From positions 1 through 64,000 of the forward strand of contig NZ_SMSJ01000032.1 of NCBI RefSeq assembly GCF_004355005.1: a stretch of 64,000 nucleotides of DNA, in the 5' to 3' direction. The stretch comes from Dankookia rubra. GTDB taxonomy: Bacteria > Pseudomonadota > Alphaproteobacteria > Acetobacterales > Acetobacteraceae. Position numbers and translations under genes: made by a program. The notes beneath the pieces were generated by a model. That model did no database searches. It was not told the origin of the DNA and worked only from the letters and a program-made list of their open reading frames with translations. Shown here piece after piece: positions 1-8,969 of the stretch (position 1 is its first letter; each line of letters opens with the position of its first letter).

Positions 1-87
1 GCCGGGGACCTCTTTGCCGGGCATATCTGGATTGCGATGACCTCCATCATCGCACGCCGGCTCGTCGCTCAAACCCAGGTGCAGTAA
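1..87 (+). CDS. 3' end of an unidentified protein
   Basis: Frame 1 is open from the left edge to a TAA at 85-87 and encodes the last 28 residues, ending in a basic/hydrophobic tail (RRLVAQTQVQ). The segment GHIWIAMTSIIARRL could be an amphipathic or membrane helix. Too little is present to name a family. It points the same way as the serine hydrolase that follows 75 bp downstream. Confidence 0.45.
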   Translation, partial: AGDLFAGHIWIAMTSIIARRLVAQTQVQ

Positions 88-162
88 GGAGTTTAATCGC
101 GTACAGCTTCTTAGCGACACAGCGGCAGATCTACGCCGGCAACTGACACCGCGGGAGGCGAC

Positions 163-1419
163 ATGGCAGCAGTCTCCGAAGACAGTCAGGCGGCCGGTCT
201 GCACGACGGAGGCCCCCTTCCCCGCGCTGCTCCGGAAGCGGTGGGCATGTCATCCGAACGCCTTGCCCGCATCATTCCCATGTTGCGTGCCGAAACTCAA
301 GCGAGGCGACTGCCAGGGGCCGTCCTTGCCGTCGCACGGCGCGGGCATCTCGTGTTTTACGAAGCCATCGGCTACCTCGATGCCGACCAAAGCACCCCAA
401 TGCCGCTGGACGCGATCTTCGCGATTGCCTCGATGACCAAACCCATTGTGGGTGCCGCCGCACTGATGCTGCTGGAGGAAGGCCGGCTCGGGCTCGCCGA
501 TCCGGTGGAGCGCTACCTGCCGCAACTGGGAGCCAGACGGGTTGCGGTGCTGAACGAGCCAGTTCTGTCCGGGTGCGGCCCGGTAGAGACTGTTGTGGCG
601 GAGCGCTCGATCACGATCGAAGACTTGATGCGCCACACGTCCGGCCTCACATACGGCGGAAGGGGCACGACAGCGGTGCACCGGCTCTACCCCGCCTCGT
701 CGGACGCCGCAGGAGCTAGCCTTACCGCTGCAGAGTTCCTCGATCGCCTGGCGGCCGCTCCGCTGCTGTTCCAGCCCGGGACAGTCTGGGACTACGGCCT
801 GTCTATTGATGTGCTCGGATTGGTGGTTGAGGCCATCGCGGGCCAGGGGCTCGGCGGCTTCTTGGAGCAGCGACTGTTCCGTTCGCTTGGCATGACCGAC
901 ACCGGCTTCCAGGTGCCGCTTGGCAAACTAGGGCGCCTCGCCCGTCCGCTGGCGCGCGACCCCGACACCGGCGCGACGCAGACGGTACCGGACCGCGGCA
1001 AGGCGCTGCGCTTCGAATGCGACGGCGCGGGCCTTGCCTCTACTGCTGCCGATTACCTCCGCTTTGTCCAAATGCTGCTCGATGGAGGATCGCTTGGTGG
1101 AACCCGTGTGCTCGGTCGCAAGACCGTCGAGATGATGCGGATGAATCGCCTGGCATCCGGGATCGAGAACTGCATCTCCGCTGTCGACCCACTCTCAGAT
1201 GGCTACGGCTTCGGGTTGACGGTTGCCGTGCGTGAGCGGGCAGGCAGCCTCATGGGCAGCCCCGGGGATTTCTTCGGGAACGGCGCATATGGAACGCACT
1301 GGTGGGCCGACCCGCAGGAGCAGCTGGCTGTGGTGTTCATGGCGCAGACGCCGGGCCTGCAGCGGCGGCACTACAGGCAGATCGTGAACGCCCTCGTTTA
1401 CCAAGCGATCACCGACTAG
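163..1419 (+). CDS. beta-lactamase-fold serine hydrolase (class C / EstB-like)
   Basis: This 418-aa protein has the penicillin-binding-protein/class C beta-lactamase fold used by many esterases and D-aminopeptidases. The S-x-x-K motif is SMTK at residues 90-93 (Ser90 the expected nucleophile), and the Tyr motif is YGLS at 211-214. A C-terminal GTHWWADP segment sits where the KTG-like third motif lies. There is no clear signal peptide, so it is probably cytoplasmic. The start is supported by GGGAGG five bases before ATG. An esterase of the EstB/serine hydrolase group is more likely than a true antibiotic-hydrolysing enzyme; substrate unknown. Confidence 0.85.
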   Translation: MAAVSEDSQAAGLHDGGPLPRAAPEAVGMSSERLARIIPMLRAETQARRLPGAVLAVARRGHLVFYEAIGYLDADQSTPMPLDAIFAIASMTKPIVGAAALMLLEEGRLGLADPVERYLPQLGARRVAVLNEPVLSGCGPVETVVAERSITIEDLMRHTSGLTYGGRGTTAVHRLYPASSDAAGASLTAAEFLDRLAAAPLLFQPGTVWDYGLSIDVLGLVVEAIAGQGLGGFLEQRLFRSLGMTDTGFQVPLGKLGRLARPLARDPDTGATQTVPDRGKALRFECDGAGLASTAADYLRFVQMLLDGGSLGGTRVLGRKTVEMMRMNRLASGIENCISAVDPLSDGYGFGLTVAVRERAGSLMGSPGDFFGNGAYGTHWWADPQEQLAVVFMAQTPGLQRRHYRQIVNALVYQAITD

Positions 1420-1432
1420 CGGGACGGCAGGC

Positions 1433-2146
1433 ATGCGGACCTCCTGGCACCGTGTTGTGCCTTTCGCCATCCTGGTCGTGGCGACCTTTGCCGCGGTTGC
1501 TGCGGAAGCGCAGCAGCGGCCGCCCTTTCCGCCTACCCGAGACGTGGCCGTCACTTACCGGGTGGAAAACGGCAACCAGCCTACCAGCGCACGCTTGGCG
1601 TGGTCCGTTGAGCTGCGTGCGCTGCGGGCCGACTTGCCCGCTGGTACGCCTGCCTCTCTGAGTGGAGTTCCCTTGCCGCCTGGTGCGTGGGTAGTGGTGA
1701 ATCTGCGTGCCGCTCGCGCTTTTGCCGCGGATGATGGCACCGGCCTCGTGCTCGACCTGCCTCAACTCGCTGCCCGGGCTCAGGCGGGCGAGCGCGCGCT
1801 GGCCGGCGCTCGCGCAGTCCGTGAAGGGGTGGACCGTGTCGTGGGTCTGCCATGCACTGTTTGGCGTCTGGAGACAGCGACGAAGCCGCCGAAGGGCCGT
1901 CCGATACGTATCTGTCTAACGGCTGATGGCGTGCCGCTGCGCGCCGAGGAGGAGGGCCGCAGGGCCCGTGCCGAGGCAACTGCTATCGCGTACGGGCCGC
2001 AGGACGCGATCCGCTTCCAGCCGCCCCGGGGAGGCTTGGCCGGCGATGCCGGTGGCGCCCTGGGTAGGGCGCTCGGTGGTATGCTGCGCGGTAGTCAGGG
2101 TGGCGCGCAGGACATACTGCGGGGGCTGCTTGGCCCTCGACCTTGA
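1433..2146 (+). CDS. secreted hypothetical protein
   Basis: The 237-aa product begins with a classical signal peptide: basic residues MRTSWHR, a hydrophobic core, then an AEAQQ cleavage region near residue 26. The mature part is beta-rich, with a cysteine pair around the VVGLPCTVWRLE and RICLTADG segments, and resembles periplasmic DUF4412-like proteins. The C-terminus is low-complexity Gly/Arg (GGALGRALGGMLRG). It follows the serine hydrolase by 13 bp and may be co-transcribed. No function can be assigned. Confidence 0.6.
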   Translation: MRTSWHRVVPFAILVVATFAAVAAEAQQRPPFPPTRDVAVTYRVENGNQPTSARLAWSVELRALRADLPAGTPASLSGVPLPPGAWVVVNLRAARAFAADDGTGLVLDLPQLAARAQAGERALAGARAVREGVDRVVGLPCTVWRLETATKPPKGRPIRICLTADGVPLRAEEEGRRARAEATAIAYGPQDAIRFQPPRGGLAGDAGGALGRALGGMLRGSQGGAQDILRGLLGPRP

Positions 2147-2279
2147 TCAGAGGCTGCTCGAAGCCAGACAAGAAGATGCCGGACAGGCCCACCGTCGCCC
2201 GGGCGGGGCAACAAGCCGGTCGCTGTGCCCGTCGCGCGCTCGGCGTTCCTTGTCAGTTGGCCGAGAAGGTTGAGTGTGC

Positions 2280-2711
2280 CTAGTGATCCGGCTGAGTCTC
2301 GAACGCTTCCACACCCGCCGGGATGACGACCCAGGGCTGCGCATTGCGCGTGAAGAAGTGGTGAGTAGGCCGCACCCAGGAGGTGTCATCAAGCGTCCCA
2401 GCACGGACCGCCCTCGTCAACCCCGCCCGAATTCCGCGCGGCCTCGGATCGCCGAAAATCCATGTGCCGCAGTCCGGGCAAACGCGCCGCTGCTTGACCC
2501 GGCCGCTCAGGGTAACGCCACCGAATACCGACCGCGCCTCACCGCCGGTCGATCGAAACGCCTGGTCGGGAACCAGTACAGCAACGGAAAACGCGCTTCC
2601 CGTTCCATGCTGGCAATCCGCGCAATGGCAGACGTAAGCGGCGACCGGGGGCTTCAATATCTCGTAACTGATGCTGCCACACAGGCACCTGCCGGTCAGC
2701 GGCAACTTCAC
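2280..2711 (-). CDS. GFA/CENP-V domain protein
   Basis: The 143-aa protein carries the zinc-binding cysteine pattern of the glutathione-dependent formaldehyde-activating (GFA) family: GRCLCGSISYE (Cys9, Cys11), CHCADCQ (Cys28, Cys30, Cys33) and CPDCG (Cys78, Cys81). Family members bind two Zn and some condense glutathione with aldehydes, but most are uncharacterised. It is convergent with the secreted protein upstream, with 133 bp between them. Length is normal and the gene appears intact. Confidence 0.88.
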   Translation of the reverse strand: MKLPLTGRCLCGSISYEILKPPVAAYVCHCADCQHGTGSAFSVAVLVPDQAFRSTGGEARSVFGGVTLSGRVKQRRVCPDCGTWIFGDPRPRGIRAGLTRAVRAGTLDDTSWVRPTHHFFTRNAQPWVVIPAGVEAFETQPDH

Positions 2712-3091
2712 GGCAAGCGGCCTCCCTGGTGCAGAGGTTCATGGCGAACCTCGTCAGTGTAGCAGAAGGCAAGCGGGAATGTCTGCCACGGGCGTCAGCC
2801 TTCCCTTTGCAATCCGAGCCATCACGGGACAAGCAGGCCTGACCTCCTGGCTCGCCTTTCCATGCCCGACAGCTGTGCCGCGAAGGAGACCGTATCGTCG
2901 GCAGGAGCATGACGCGGCACTCGCCGTAGCCACGACCGATGCACGGCGCGGTTCGTGCCCGCACGTGAACCAGCCTACGCCGGCATGAGGAGAGATCATT
3001 TACCGAATGCGTCCGGCGCGGCTCCGGCGCATCGCCGTCGCGGTATGCTCACCCCGTCCGACCATAACTTGCTTCGGCCAGGAGAATGTCC
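2712..3091. other. 380-bp intergenic region, no gene seen
   Basis: Open frames here have no family resemblance, ribosome site or coding character. The stretch probably carries the promoters for the GFA-type gene (minus strand) and the cupin gene (plus strand). I see no repeat or RNA gene. Confidence 0.4.
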
Positions 3092-3586
3092 ATGAGCGAT
3101 GCCGCGCGAATGCCGCCACCCGCCGCCATCGTCGCGATCGAGGCACCCACGCGCGCGAAGGCGAGCAATTACCCGCAGCCCTTTGCGGCCCTCGTAGCCG
3201 GTCGCGTGAAGCGACCGTTGGGAGACATCTTCGGCCTGCGGAATTTTGGAGTCAACCTGATCTTGCTTCGGCCCGGCGCCGCTTCTGCCCTTCACCACGT
3301 TCACAGCCGCCAAGACGAGTTCATCTATGTCGTCGAGGGCGAACCGACGCTGTTCACCGATGCGGGGCCTCTGCGGCTGCGGCCCGGCATGGTGGCCGGC
3401 TTCCCGGCGAACGGCACCGCCCACCATCTGGAGAACCGGACGGAGCGTGACTGCACCATCCTCGAGATCGGTGACCGCACTGCCTTAGACGAGGGACGGT
3501 ACCCCGACGACGATCTCGCGGCTGTCCTGGGCGCGGATGGCCGGTGGCGTTTCACCCGGAAGGATGGAACGCCCTACGAGGCGTGA
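3092..3586 (+). CDS. cupin-domain protein
   Basis: The roughly 164-aa protein has a single cupin barrel: LHHVHSRQDEFIYVVEGE matches cupin motif 1 (G-x5-H-x-H-x3-E-x6-G), and GFPANGTAHHLEN matches motif 2 with its metal-ligand His. The spacing suggests a metal-dependent small-molecule enzyme or binding protein. The second ATG (3092) is preferred because AGGAG at 3080-3084 sits seven bases before it, whereas the ATG at 3086 almost touches it. Substrate unknown. Confidence 0.85.
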   Translation: MSDAARMPPPAAIVAIEAPTRAKASNYPQPFAALVAGRVKRPLGDIFGLRNFGVNLILLRPGAASALHHVHSRQDEFIYVVEGEPTLFTDAGPLRLRPGMVAGFPANGTAHHLENRTERDCTILEIGDRTALDEGRYPDDDLAAVLGADGRWRFTRKDGTPYEA

Positions 3587-3780
3587 TCCTGCTGCACCCC
3601 CACGCGTGGATGACGGCCCTGCGCGCGTCGCGTCGTCCCGCCTCGGGTGGCATTCCAGACGTCAGTCCCACGGCCCACTTAGGATCCCCTGAACACTACA
3701 AGTAAGGCTGACGTCATGACGCAACATCCGATGACAACCCGGCGGCGGATGCCGAAGCACGCGCGGAGCTGACCCGAGCC

Positions 3781-4173
3781 GTGCAGCGGTACTTCGACCT
3801 CATGTACGATTGCAACACTTCCGCTTTCGCTGCGGTGTTCGCCCCGACCGTCCAGCTGCATGGACATCGCGACGGCTGCTTCGTCATGTGGCCGGCTTCG
3901 ACGTACAAAGCCATCCTGCAGGAGAGGCAGTCGCCGAAATCGCTCGGCGCGGTGCGCGCCGACGAGATCCTTTTCATGGATCTCGTGTCCGACGCCATGG
4001 CGTTCGTGAAAGTGCGCGTGCAGATCGCCGCCAGGGAGTTCGTGGATTACCTGACCTGGCATCGCATCGAGTCCAGATGGCTGTTCACGTCCAAGGGTCC
4101 AAGGGCTTCCACCTCCGGTCCGGCCGCAGTTCGAAGCGGGCCTGACGGCGCGCACCCCGGCCTGTCCGCGTAG
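3781..4173 (+). CDS. NTF2/SnoaL-like protein, start region uncertain
   Basis: The 130-residue reading frame resembles the cone-shaped SnoaL/NTF2 fold (putative lumazine-binding, DUF4440-like): QRYFDLMYDCNTSAF, AVFAPTVQLHGHRDG, SAMAFVKVRVQIAAREFVDYL-type strands. It starts at GTG 3781, but protein-like codons continue in frame back to 3718 (DATSDDNPAADAEARAELTR). An ATG at 3716 is one base out of frame with them. This suggests a one-base deletion just after the original start, or use of a non-ATG start. The basic tail after WLFTSKGP is atypical. Confidence 0.6.
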   Translation: MQRYFDLMYDCNTSAFAAVFAPTVQLHGHRDGCFVMWPASTYKAILQERQSPKSLGAVRADEILFMDLVSDAMAFVKVRVQIAAREFVDYLTWHRIESRWLFTSKGPRASTSGPAAVRSGPDGAHPGLSA

Positions 4174-4554
4174 CGACGGCCCGCGGTGTGGTAGCGCCCC
4201 CGATCACAGGCCGGGGAAAGATTGGAGCCCATCGCCTGCGGGCGGCAGTGCACGTCCCCAAGCTCCGTCAGCCACGACGTCGGCGATGACCGCAGCCCCG
4301 GGGCATGTGGCGCTCGGTAGCCGAGCAGCGCCGGCAATGGCCGCCATCCGGCGACGGCTGGCGGGACCGGCCGCGTGGATCTCCTCATCGGCGCTGAACA
4401 ACGCTCATGCGTCGAAGCCGGCTGCACCCGGAATCCCTCGCGCCTTGAATGACTTGAGCCGCCCCAGCGGCGCTCTCCACGTCGCGGGGCGGCCCGTGGC
4501 TCCGTATCCGACGCTTGGCTAGCGTCGTGCGGCGATGTTCGGAGCACGGATGCG
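4174..4554. other. 381-bp intergenic region, no gene seen
   Basis: Several short frames cross this stretch on both strands, but none has recognisable domains or a ribosome site. It may contain eroded coding sequence, and I cannot identify a source. Confidence 0.35.
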
Positions 4555-5220
4555 ATGATCCTGGTCGGTCAGTTTGACTCTCCCTTCGTGCGGCGCGTCG
4601 CCGTCGCGCTCAACATCCTGGGCCTGCCCTACAGGCACGACCCCTGGTCGGCCTTTGGCGACCCCCGCCGCCTGGCCACACTCAACCCGCTGGGGCGCGT
4701 GCCAGCCCTCGTGCTGGACGACTGCGACGTGCTGATCGAAAGCGCGGCGATCCTGGACCACCTGGACGAGATCGCCGGCGAGGCCCGCCTGATCGCGGCC
4801 CGCGGCCCGGAGCGCCGCACCATGCTGCGCATCTGCGCCATGGCTACGGGTGTATGCGACAAAATGGTCGGCCTTCTCTACGAGCGGCTCATGCACGACA
4901 CGGTCTCTGAGGTCTGGGTGGGGCGCTGCTCCGCCCAGATCGAGGCTACGCTGTCCGCGCTCGAGGCAACGCGTGCCGGCTGCGGCACGCCATTCTGGTT
5001 CGGCACGACGCCCGGCCATGCCGACATCGCGGTCGCCTGCGCCCTCCGCTTCCTGGCCGAAGTGCATCCGCGGCTCGATGCGCCGGCTTGGCGGCCGCAC
5101 CTGGCGGCCCACGCCGCCGCCTGCGAGGCGATGCCGGCCTTCGCCGCCGCCGTGCAGCCCTTCGCTGCGCCACGTGGGACATTGCAACGTTCGGTCGCGG
5201 CCGGCGCCGCAAAGGACTAG
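4555..5220 (+). CDS. glutathione S-transferase family protein
   Basis: The 221-aa protein has an N-terminal thioredoxin-like domain (SPFVRRVAVALNILGLPY, then GRVPALVLDD with the cis-Pro, and the glutathione gamma-Glu-binding IESAAIL) and an all-alpha C-terminal domain (HADIAVACALRFL). Such proteins conjugate or reduce with glutathione. The stop is six bases before the MFS gene start, so the two are probably one operon, perhaps for detoxification and export. Native substrate unknown. Confidence 0.88.
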   Translation: MILVGQFDSPFVRRVAVALNILGLPYRHDPWSAFGDPRRLATLNPLGRVPALVLDDCDVLIESAAILDHLDEIAGEARLIAARGPERRTMLRICAMATGVCDKMVGLLYERLMHDTVSEVWVGRCSAQIEATLSALEATRAGCGTPFWFGTTPGHADIAVACALRFLAEVHPRLDAPAWRPHLAAHAAACEAMPAFAAAVQPFAAPRGTLQRSVAAGAAKD

Positions 5221-5226
5221 CGCGGC

Positions 5227-6438
5227 TTGTCGGCAAGGCCAGGCCTTGGCCGCCCGCTCGTCGCGCTCCTCGCGGCGGCCTGCGGCCTCTCCGTCGCCTG
5301 CATCACCTTCGCCGAGCCGCTGCTCGACGACATCGCCGACGAGTTCGGGATCAGCCACGCCGCCGTCGGGACCATCACTACGGTCACGCAGGCCGGCTAC
5401 GGCTTGGGCTTGATCTTCTTGGTGCCGCTCGGCGACCTGGTGGACCGTAGGGGGCTCGTGGTGGTTCATACGCTCCTTGCCGCGGCGGCCCTTCTCGCTG
5501 TCGCGCAGGCATGGTCCGCCCCTGTCCTGTTCGCGGCCTTTACTGCGGTCGGGCTGCTGGCCGTCGTGACGCAGATCCTCGTCGCGCACGCGGCTCTCCT
5601 CGCGGGTCAGTCCGAGCGCGGCCGGGTCATCGGTCTCGTCACCAGTGGCGTCATCACGGGCATCCTTCTTGCACGGGTGGTTGCAGGGACGCTCGCGGAT
5701 CTTCTGGGCTGGCGTGCGGTCTATCTCGTCGCAGCGGGCGCGATGTTTGTCGTTGCGATGCTGCTCCTCGCCCTCCTGCTACCTGGGCCGCGGCCCGCCG
5801 TGGTGTTGACCTACCCGCAACTCATCCGCTCGCTCGTATCGCTCTTCGTCGATGTGCCGGTTTTGCGTATCCGGGCCACGCTCGCCAGTCTCATCTTTGC
5901 CGCCACCGCGGTGCTCTGGACGCCTCTCGTCCTGCCGCTGACGAAGGGGCCCTTCTTACTGACGCGCATGCAGGTCGGCCTCTTCGGACTGGCCGGTGCC
6001 GCGGGCGCGATCGGCGCGGCGGTCGCCGGCAGGCTTGCCGACCGCGGCCACATCCAGCGGACCACCGGTGTTGGGCTCCTGCTGATGCTGGCGGCCTGGC
6101 TTCCGATCCTGCTGATGCATCGAACGCTTGCCTTCCTGGCATTCGGCGCGCTGCTGATCTCCTTCGGGCTGCAGGCCGTGCACGTGTCGAACCAGAGCCT
6201 GATCTACGCGACGCGCCCCGACGCCCGCAGCCGCCTCGTCGCGGGCTACATGGTCTTCTACTCCATCGGTAGCGCGCTCGGGGCGGTCGCCTCCACCCTT
6301 GTCTATGCGCGCGCGGGCTGGCCGGGTGTGTGCTGCGCCGGCGGCGCGCTCAGCGCGGTCGCAGCGGTCTTCTGGTGGCTGACGCGGCACGTGGCTCCCG
6401 GCGCAGTGCCGCCGCGGTCCGGCGACACTGCCCCATGA
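5227..6438 (+). CDS. MFS transporter
   Basis: The 403-aa integral membrane protein has about 12 hydrophobic segments and the MFS loop 2-3 signature (PLGDLVDRRGLVVVH, residues about 75-90). It starts at TTG 5227, directly behind the GST gene. The two-halves layout with a central loop near residue 195 (GPRPAVVL) is typical of drug/metabolite exporters of the DHA1 type. It is convergent with the LysR gene, with stops 4 bp apart. Confidence 0.88.
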   Translation: MSARPGLGRPLVALLAAACGLSVACITFAEPLLDDIADEFGISHAAVGTITTVTQAGYGLGLIFLVPLGDLVDRRGLVVVHTLLAAAALLAVAQAWSAPVLFAAFTAVGLLAVVTQILVAHAALLAGQSERGRVIGLVTSGVITGILLARVVAGTLADLLGWRAVYLVAAGAMFVVAMLLLALLLPGPRPAVVLTYPQLIRSLVSLFVDVPVLRIRATLASLIFAATAVLWTPLVLPLTKGPFLLTRMQVGLFGLAGAAGAIGAAVAGRLADRGHIQRTTGVGLLLMLAAWLPILLMHRTLAFLAFGALLISFGLQAVHVSNQSLIYATRPDARSRLVAGYMVFYSIGSALGAVASTLVYARAGWPGVCCAGGALSAVAAVFWWLTRHVAPGAVPPRSGDTAP

Positions 6439-6442
6439 TTGC

Positions 6443-7378
6443 TCACACCGCCGGCGTCACGCTGTCCAGTTGTTCGCGCAGCCATGCCGCGAACAGCCGT
6501 CCCTCGCGCTGGCGCAGCAGGCCCGGGCGGGTGACGAGCCAGTAGGCAGTGCTGCCCTCTACCGGCTCGTCGAGCGCGCGCACACGGCCCGCTGCAATGT
6601 CTTCGGCGCAGACCGGGAGCCGTGCCAGGGCGAGGCCGAGGCCTTGCGCGGCGGCGTTCAGCGCAAGTTGCACCGTGTCGAAGTGGAGCCCACGCGACGG
6701 ATCGGGCGTCGGCAGGCTGCGCAGCGGCGCCCACGCCGCCCAGTCCTCACCAGCGGCCGTCACGTGAATGGCCGGCAGGCGCCGCAGGGCTTCGGGCAGC
6801 GACAGCCGGCAATCCGGCGCTGCGACCGGCACCAAGCCGACCGGTACCAGGCGGTGCCACTCCGCCGGTCCGACGGGCGCCGCAGCCATCCGGATGGCGA
6901 AGTCGAAGCGCCCGTCGCCCAGCTCCACATGCTCACGCTCCGTCGAGATCGCGAGATCGAGCGACGGATACTGCCGGCGCAGATCGACCAGACGTGGCAG
7001 CAGCCATCCCGTTGCGAAGGTTGGCGCGACGCTGCCGGTCAGCCGGCGCCGCGTCGTCGATCCCGTCAGGCTCTCCACGCAACGGGCCAGGCCTTCGAAG
7101 GCGCGACTTGCCTCGCGCAACAGCTTCTCTCCCGCGGGCGTGAGGCGCATGCCACGCTGGTCGCGGTGGAAGAGCGGCACGCCCAGCGCGTCCTCCAATG
7201 TGCGCACCCCATGGCTGACAGCGCTCGGCGTCACGCCCAGCTCGGCGGCAGCCGCCGTGAAGCCGCCACAGCGACCGGCCGCCTCGAAGACCCGCAATGC
7301 GGACAGGGGGGGCAGTTTGTACGTGATGGGCCAGTAACCTCCGCCACCATTCCATGGCAGAGACGGCCGGGTTTCCAT
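6443..7378 (-). CDS. LysR-family transcriptional regulator (GcvA-like)
   Basis: The 311-aa protein has an N-terminal winged helix-turn-helix (LSALRVFEAAGRCGGFTAAA, then ELGVTPSAVSHGVRTLE) and a two-lobed effector domain. The PPLSALRVFEAAGR opening is typical of GcvA/AmpR-like members. About 15-18 residues precede the conserved start, so the true initiation codon is uncertain. It lies 42 bp downstream of the enoyl-CoA hydratase gene on the same strand and could regulate it or the convergent GST-MFS pair. Confidence 0.9.
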   Translation of the reverse strand: METRPSLPWNGGGGYWPITYKLPPLSALRVFEAAGRCGGFTAAAAELGVTPSAVSHGVRTLEDALGVPLFHRDQRGMRLTPAGEKLLREASRAFEGLARCVESLTGSTTRRRLTGSVAPTFATGWLLPRLVDLRRQYPSLDLAISTEREHVELGDGRFDFAIRMAAAPVGPAEWHRLVPVGLVPVAAPDCRLSLPEALRRLPAIHVTAAGEDWAAWAPLRSLPTPDPSRGLHFDTVQLALNAAAQGLGLALARLPVCAEDIAAGRVRALDEPVEGSTAYWLVTRPGLLRQREGRLFAAWLREQLDSVTPAV

Positions 7379-7420
7379 AGACAGGTAAGCATGGCTGACA
7401 TGTTCCGGCGCCGTGTCGCC

Positions 7421-8230
7421 TCAGCGTCCGATGAAATGGGGCGCCCGCTTCTCGACGAAGGCCGCGACCCCCTCGACGGCATCGCGCGTCGGCACGATCG
7501 CCGCGAAGGACGCCTCTTCGATTGCGAGGCCGCCGTCGATTGCCGCGTCCTGGCCGCGATGTATGGCCGACAGCGCCGCGGTAACCGTGAGGGGAGGCTT
7601 CGACGCGATCTCACGTGCGAGCCCGAACGCCGTCGGCATGAGCGCCTCGTCCGCCATCACACGGTTGACGAGGCCGAGCCGGCGCGCCTCCTCGGCGCCG
7701 AAGCGCCGGCCGGTCAGGATCAGCTCCGTCGCGGCCTTACGGCCGATGTTGCGCGGCAGGCGCTGCGTTCCGCCGAAGGTAGGGATGATGCCGATGTTGA
7801 TCTCGGCCTTTGAGAACACGGCCGAGGCCGCGGCGACCGCAATATGCGTCGCCTCCACCAGCTCGCAGCCGCCGCCGAAGGCGAGGCCGTTGACGGCAGC
7901 GATGATAGGCTTCGGGTAGGCATCGACCCGCGCCGTCAGGCGCTGCCCCGGTCGTAGGAAATGCGCGACAGCCGCACGCGACCCCGTTCGCATGTGCGGC
8001 AGGAAGCCCTTGATGTCCGCCCCAGCGCTGAAGGCGCGGCCACTACCGGTGAGGATAATCGCGCGGACCTCCGCGTCCAGCTCCAAGGCGTCGAGGGCCA
8101 CCATGAGACGGCCGATCAGCTCGCTGTTCAGGGCGTTGAGCGCTTCGGGGCGCGTCAGCGTCAGGACCGCGACGCTGCCGTTCACGGCGACGCGGAGAGG
8201 CTCAGGCCCGTGCGTCGGATCTTGTTGCAC
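7421..8230 (-). CDS. enoyl-CoA hydratase/isomerase
   Basis: This crotonase-fold protein (269 aa from GTG) shows RPEALNALN at the N-terminus, the oxyanion-hole segment GRAFSAGADIKGF, and AAVNGLAFGGGCELVEATH with the catalytic-loop Glu. It would hydrate or isomerise acyl-CoA thioesters in fatty or aromatic acid breakdown. GTG 8230 is chosen because AAGGAG lies six bases upstream; the longer frame to 8290 adds an unconserved Arg/His-rich tail. No other beta-oxidation genes are nearby. Confidence 0.9.
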   Translation of the reverse strand: MQQDPTHGPEPLRVAVNGSVAVLTLTRPEALNALNSELIGRLMVALDALELDAEVRAIILTGSGRAFSAGADIKGFLPHMRTGSRAAVAHFLRPGQRLTARVDAYPKPIIAAVNGLAFGGGCELVEATHIAVAAASAVFSKAEINIGIIPTFGGTQRLPRNIGRKAATELILTGRRFGAEEARRLGLVNRVMADEALMPTAFGLAREIASKPPLTVTAALSAIHRGQDAAIDGGLAIEEASFAAIVPTRDAVEGVAAFVEKRAPHFIGR

Positions 8231-8396
8231 AATGTTCTCCTTGTGCCGATGATGTCGGCTGCCAGCGCGTCGCGTCGGCGGGCACAACATGCCGGATTGC
8301 CTTTGCCCCTGCGGGCATCATCAGCCTCGCTACTGCTCGCCGACCACCGACGGCAGCATCGCATGGCGGTCGCGGAGCGAGGCGGGAGGCGCAAAC

Positions 8397-8711
8397 CTAG
8401 GCCCGCCAGACCGGCTTCCTCGCCGCGTGCCGAGCCTCGCTTCGGGAGATCCCGATGTCGCGGAGCTCGGTGTCCGGCATGCCCAGGAGCTCCCGGCGTT
8501 CCTCGGCGCGGAGCCGCCAGAGCCGGATCATGGCGAACAAGCGCCGTAGCAGGGTGGCCTGATGCTGCGCATCCCGTGCGGCGGGTGGCCCGCTTTCCCC
8601 GAACGCCAGGCAGTCGCACGCCGAGGGTGGCGCGCGGTCACAGTGGGCGGCACATGCCGCCTGCGTCTTGCTTCGGATCGGCGCTGCTGGAGCATGGGCC
8701 AAGGTCGTCAT
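8397..8711 (-). CDS. DUF1127 (YjiS-like) small protein
   Basis: Only the C-terminal half (residues about 57-98) is conserved. RLFAMIRLWRLRAEERREL then LGMPDTELRDIGISRSEA is the DUF1127 pattern, an Arg-rich helix followed by the D-[IL]-G-[IL]-[ST]-R box. DUF1127 proteins are small RNA-binding or phosphate/stress-related factors in alphaproteobacteria. The first ~55 residues are Ala/Cys-rich and unconserved, so the true start may be internal (for example the Met at residue 61). Confidence 0.8.
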   Translation of the reverse strand: MTTLAHAPAAPIRSKTQAACAAHCDRAPPSACDCLAFGESGPPAARDAQHQATLLRRLFAMIRLWRLRAEERRELLGMPDTELRDIGISRSEARHAARKPVWRA

Positions 8712-8969
8712 GCCGCCATCGTCGTCGTGCGTCGTCGTGGTGGCGAGCGAGAACTCCTCATGCCGGCTGAAGCCGCCTCAAGGCGCGCCTCGGTGGTCAC
8801 CGCGGAGCCGCCGACCGGCCAGCCGCCTCTTGGGCCGCACCGAAGCGAGCTCCTTCCCCCAAATCCCTTCGATGAACGGTGCTCATAGCGCGCGCGCCGT
8901 TCTCACTCGCGGAGCCGGGCGGGCGCACGCAATCTGCCACCCCGCAGCCAACCCTGGAAAATCCGACCG

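Noticed and set aside
4519-5589. 356-codon minus-strand frame across the GST and MFS genes
   Set aside because: Composition is Arg/Gly/Asp/Glu-rich without family features; it is the antisense shadow of clear GST and MFS genes in GC-rich DNA.
6470-7813. 447-codon plus-strand frame opposite LysR and enoyl-CoA hydratase
   Set aside because: Antisense shadow; low-complexity Arg/Gln-rich translation with no start signal.
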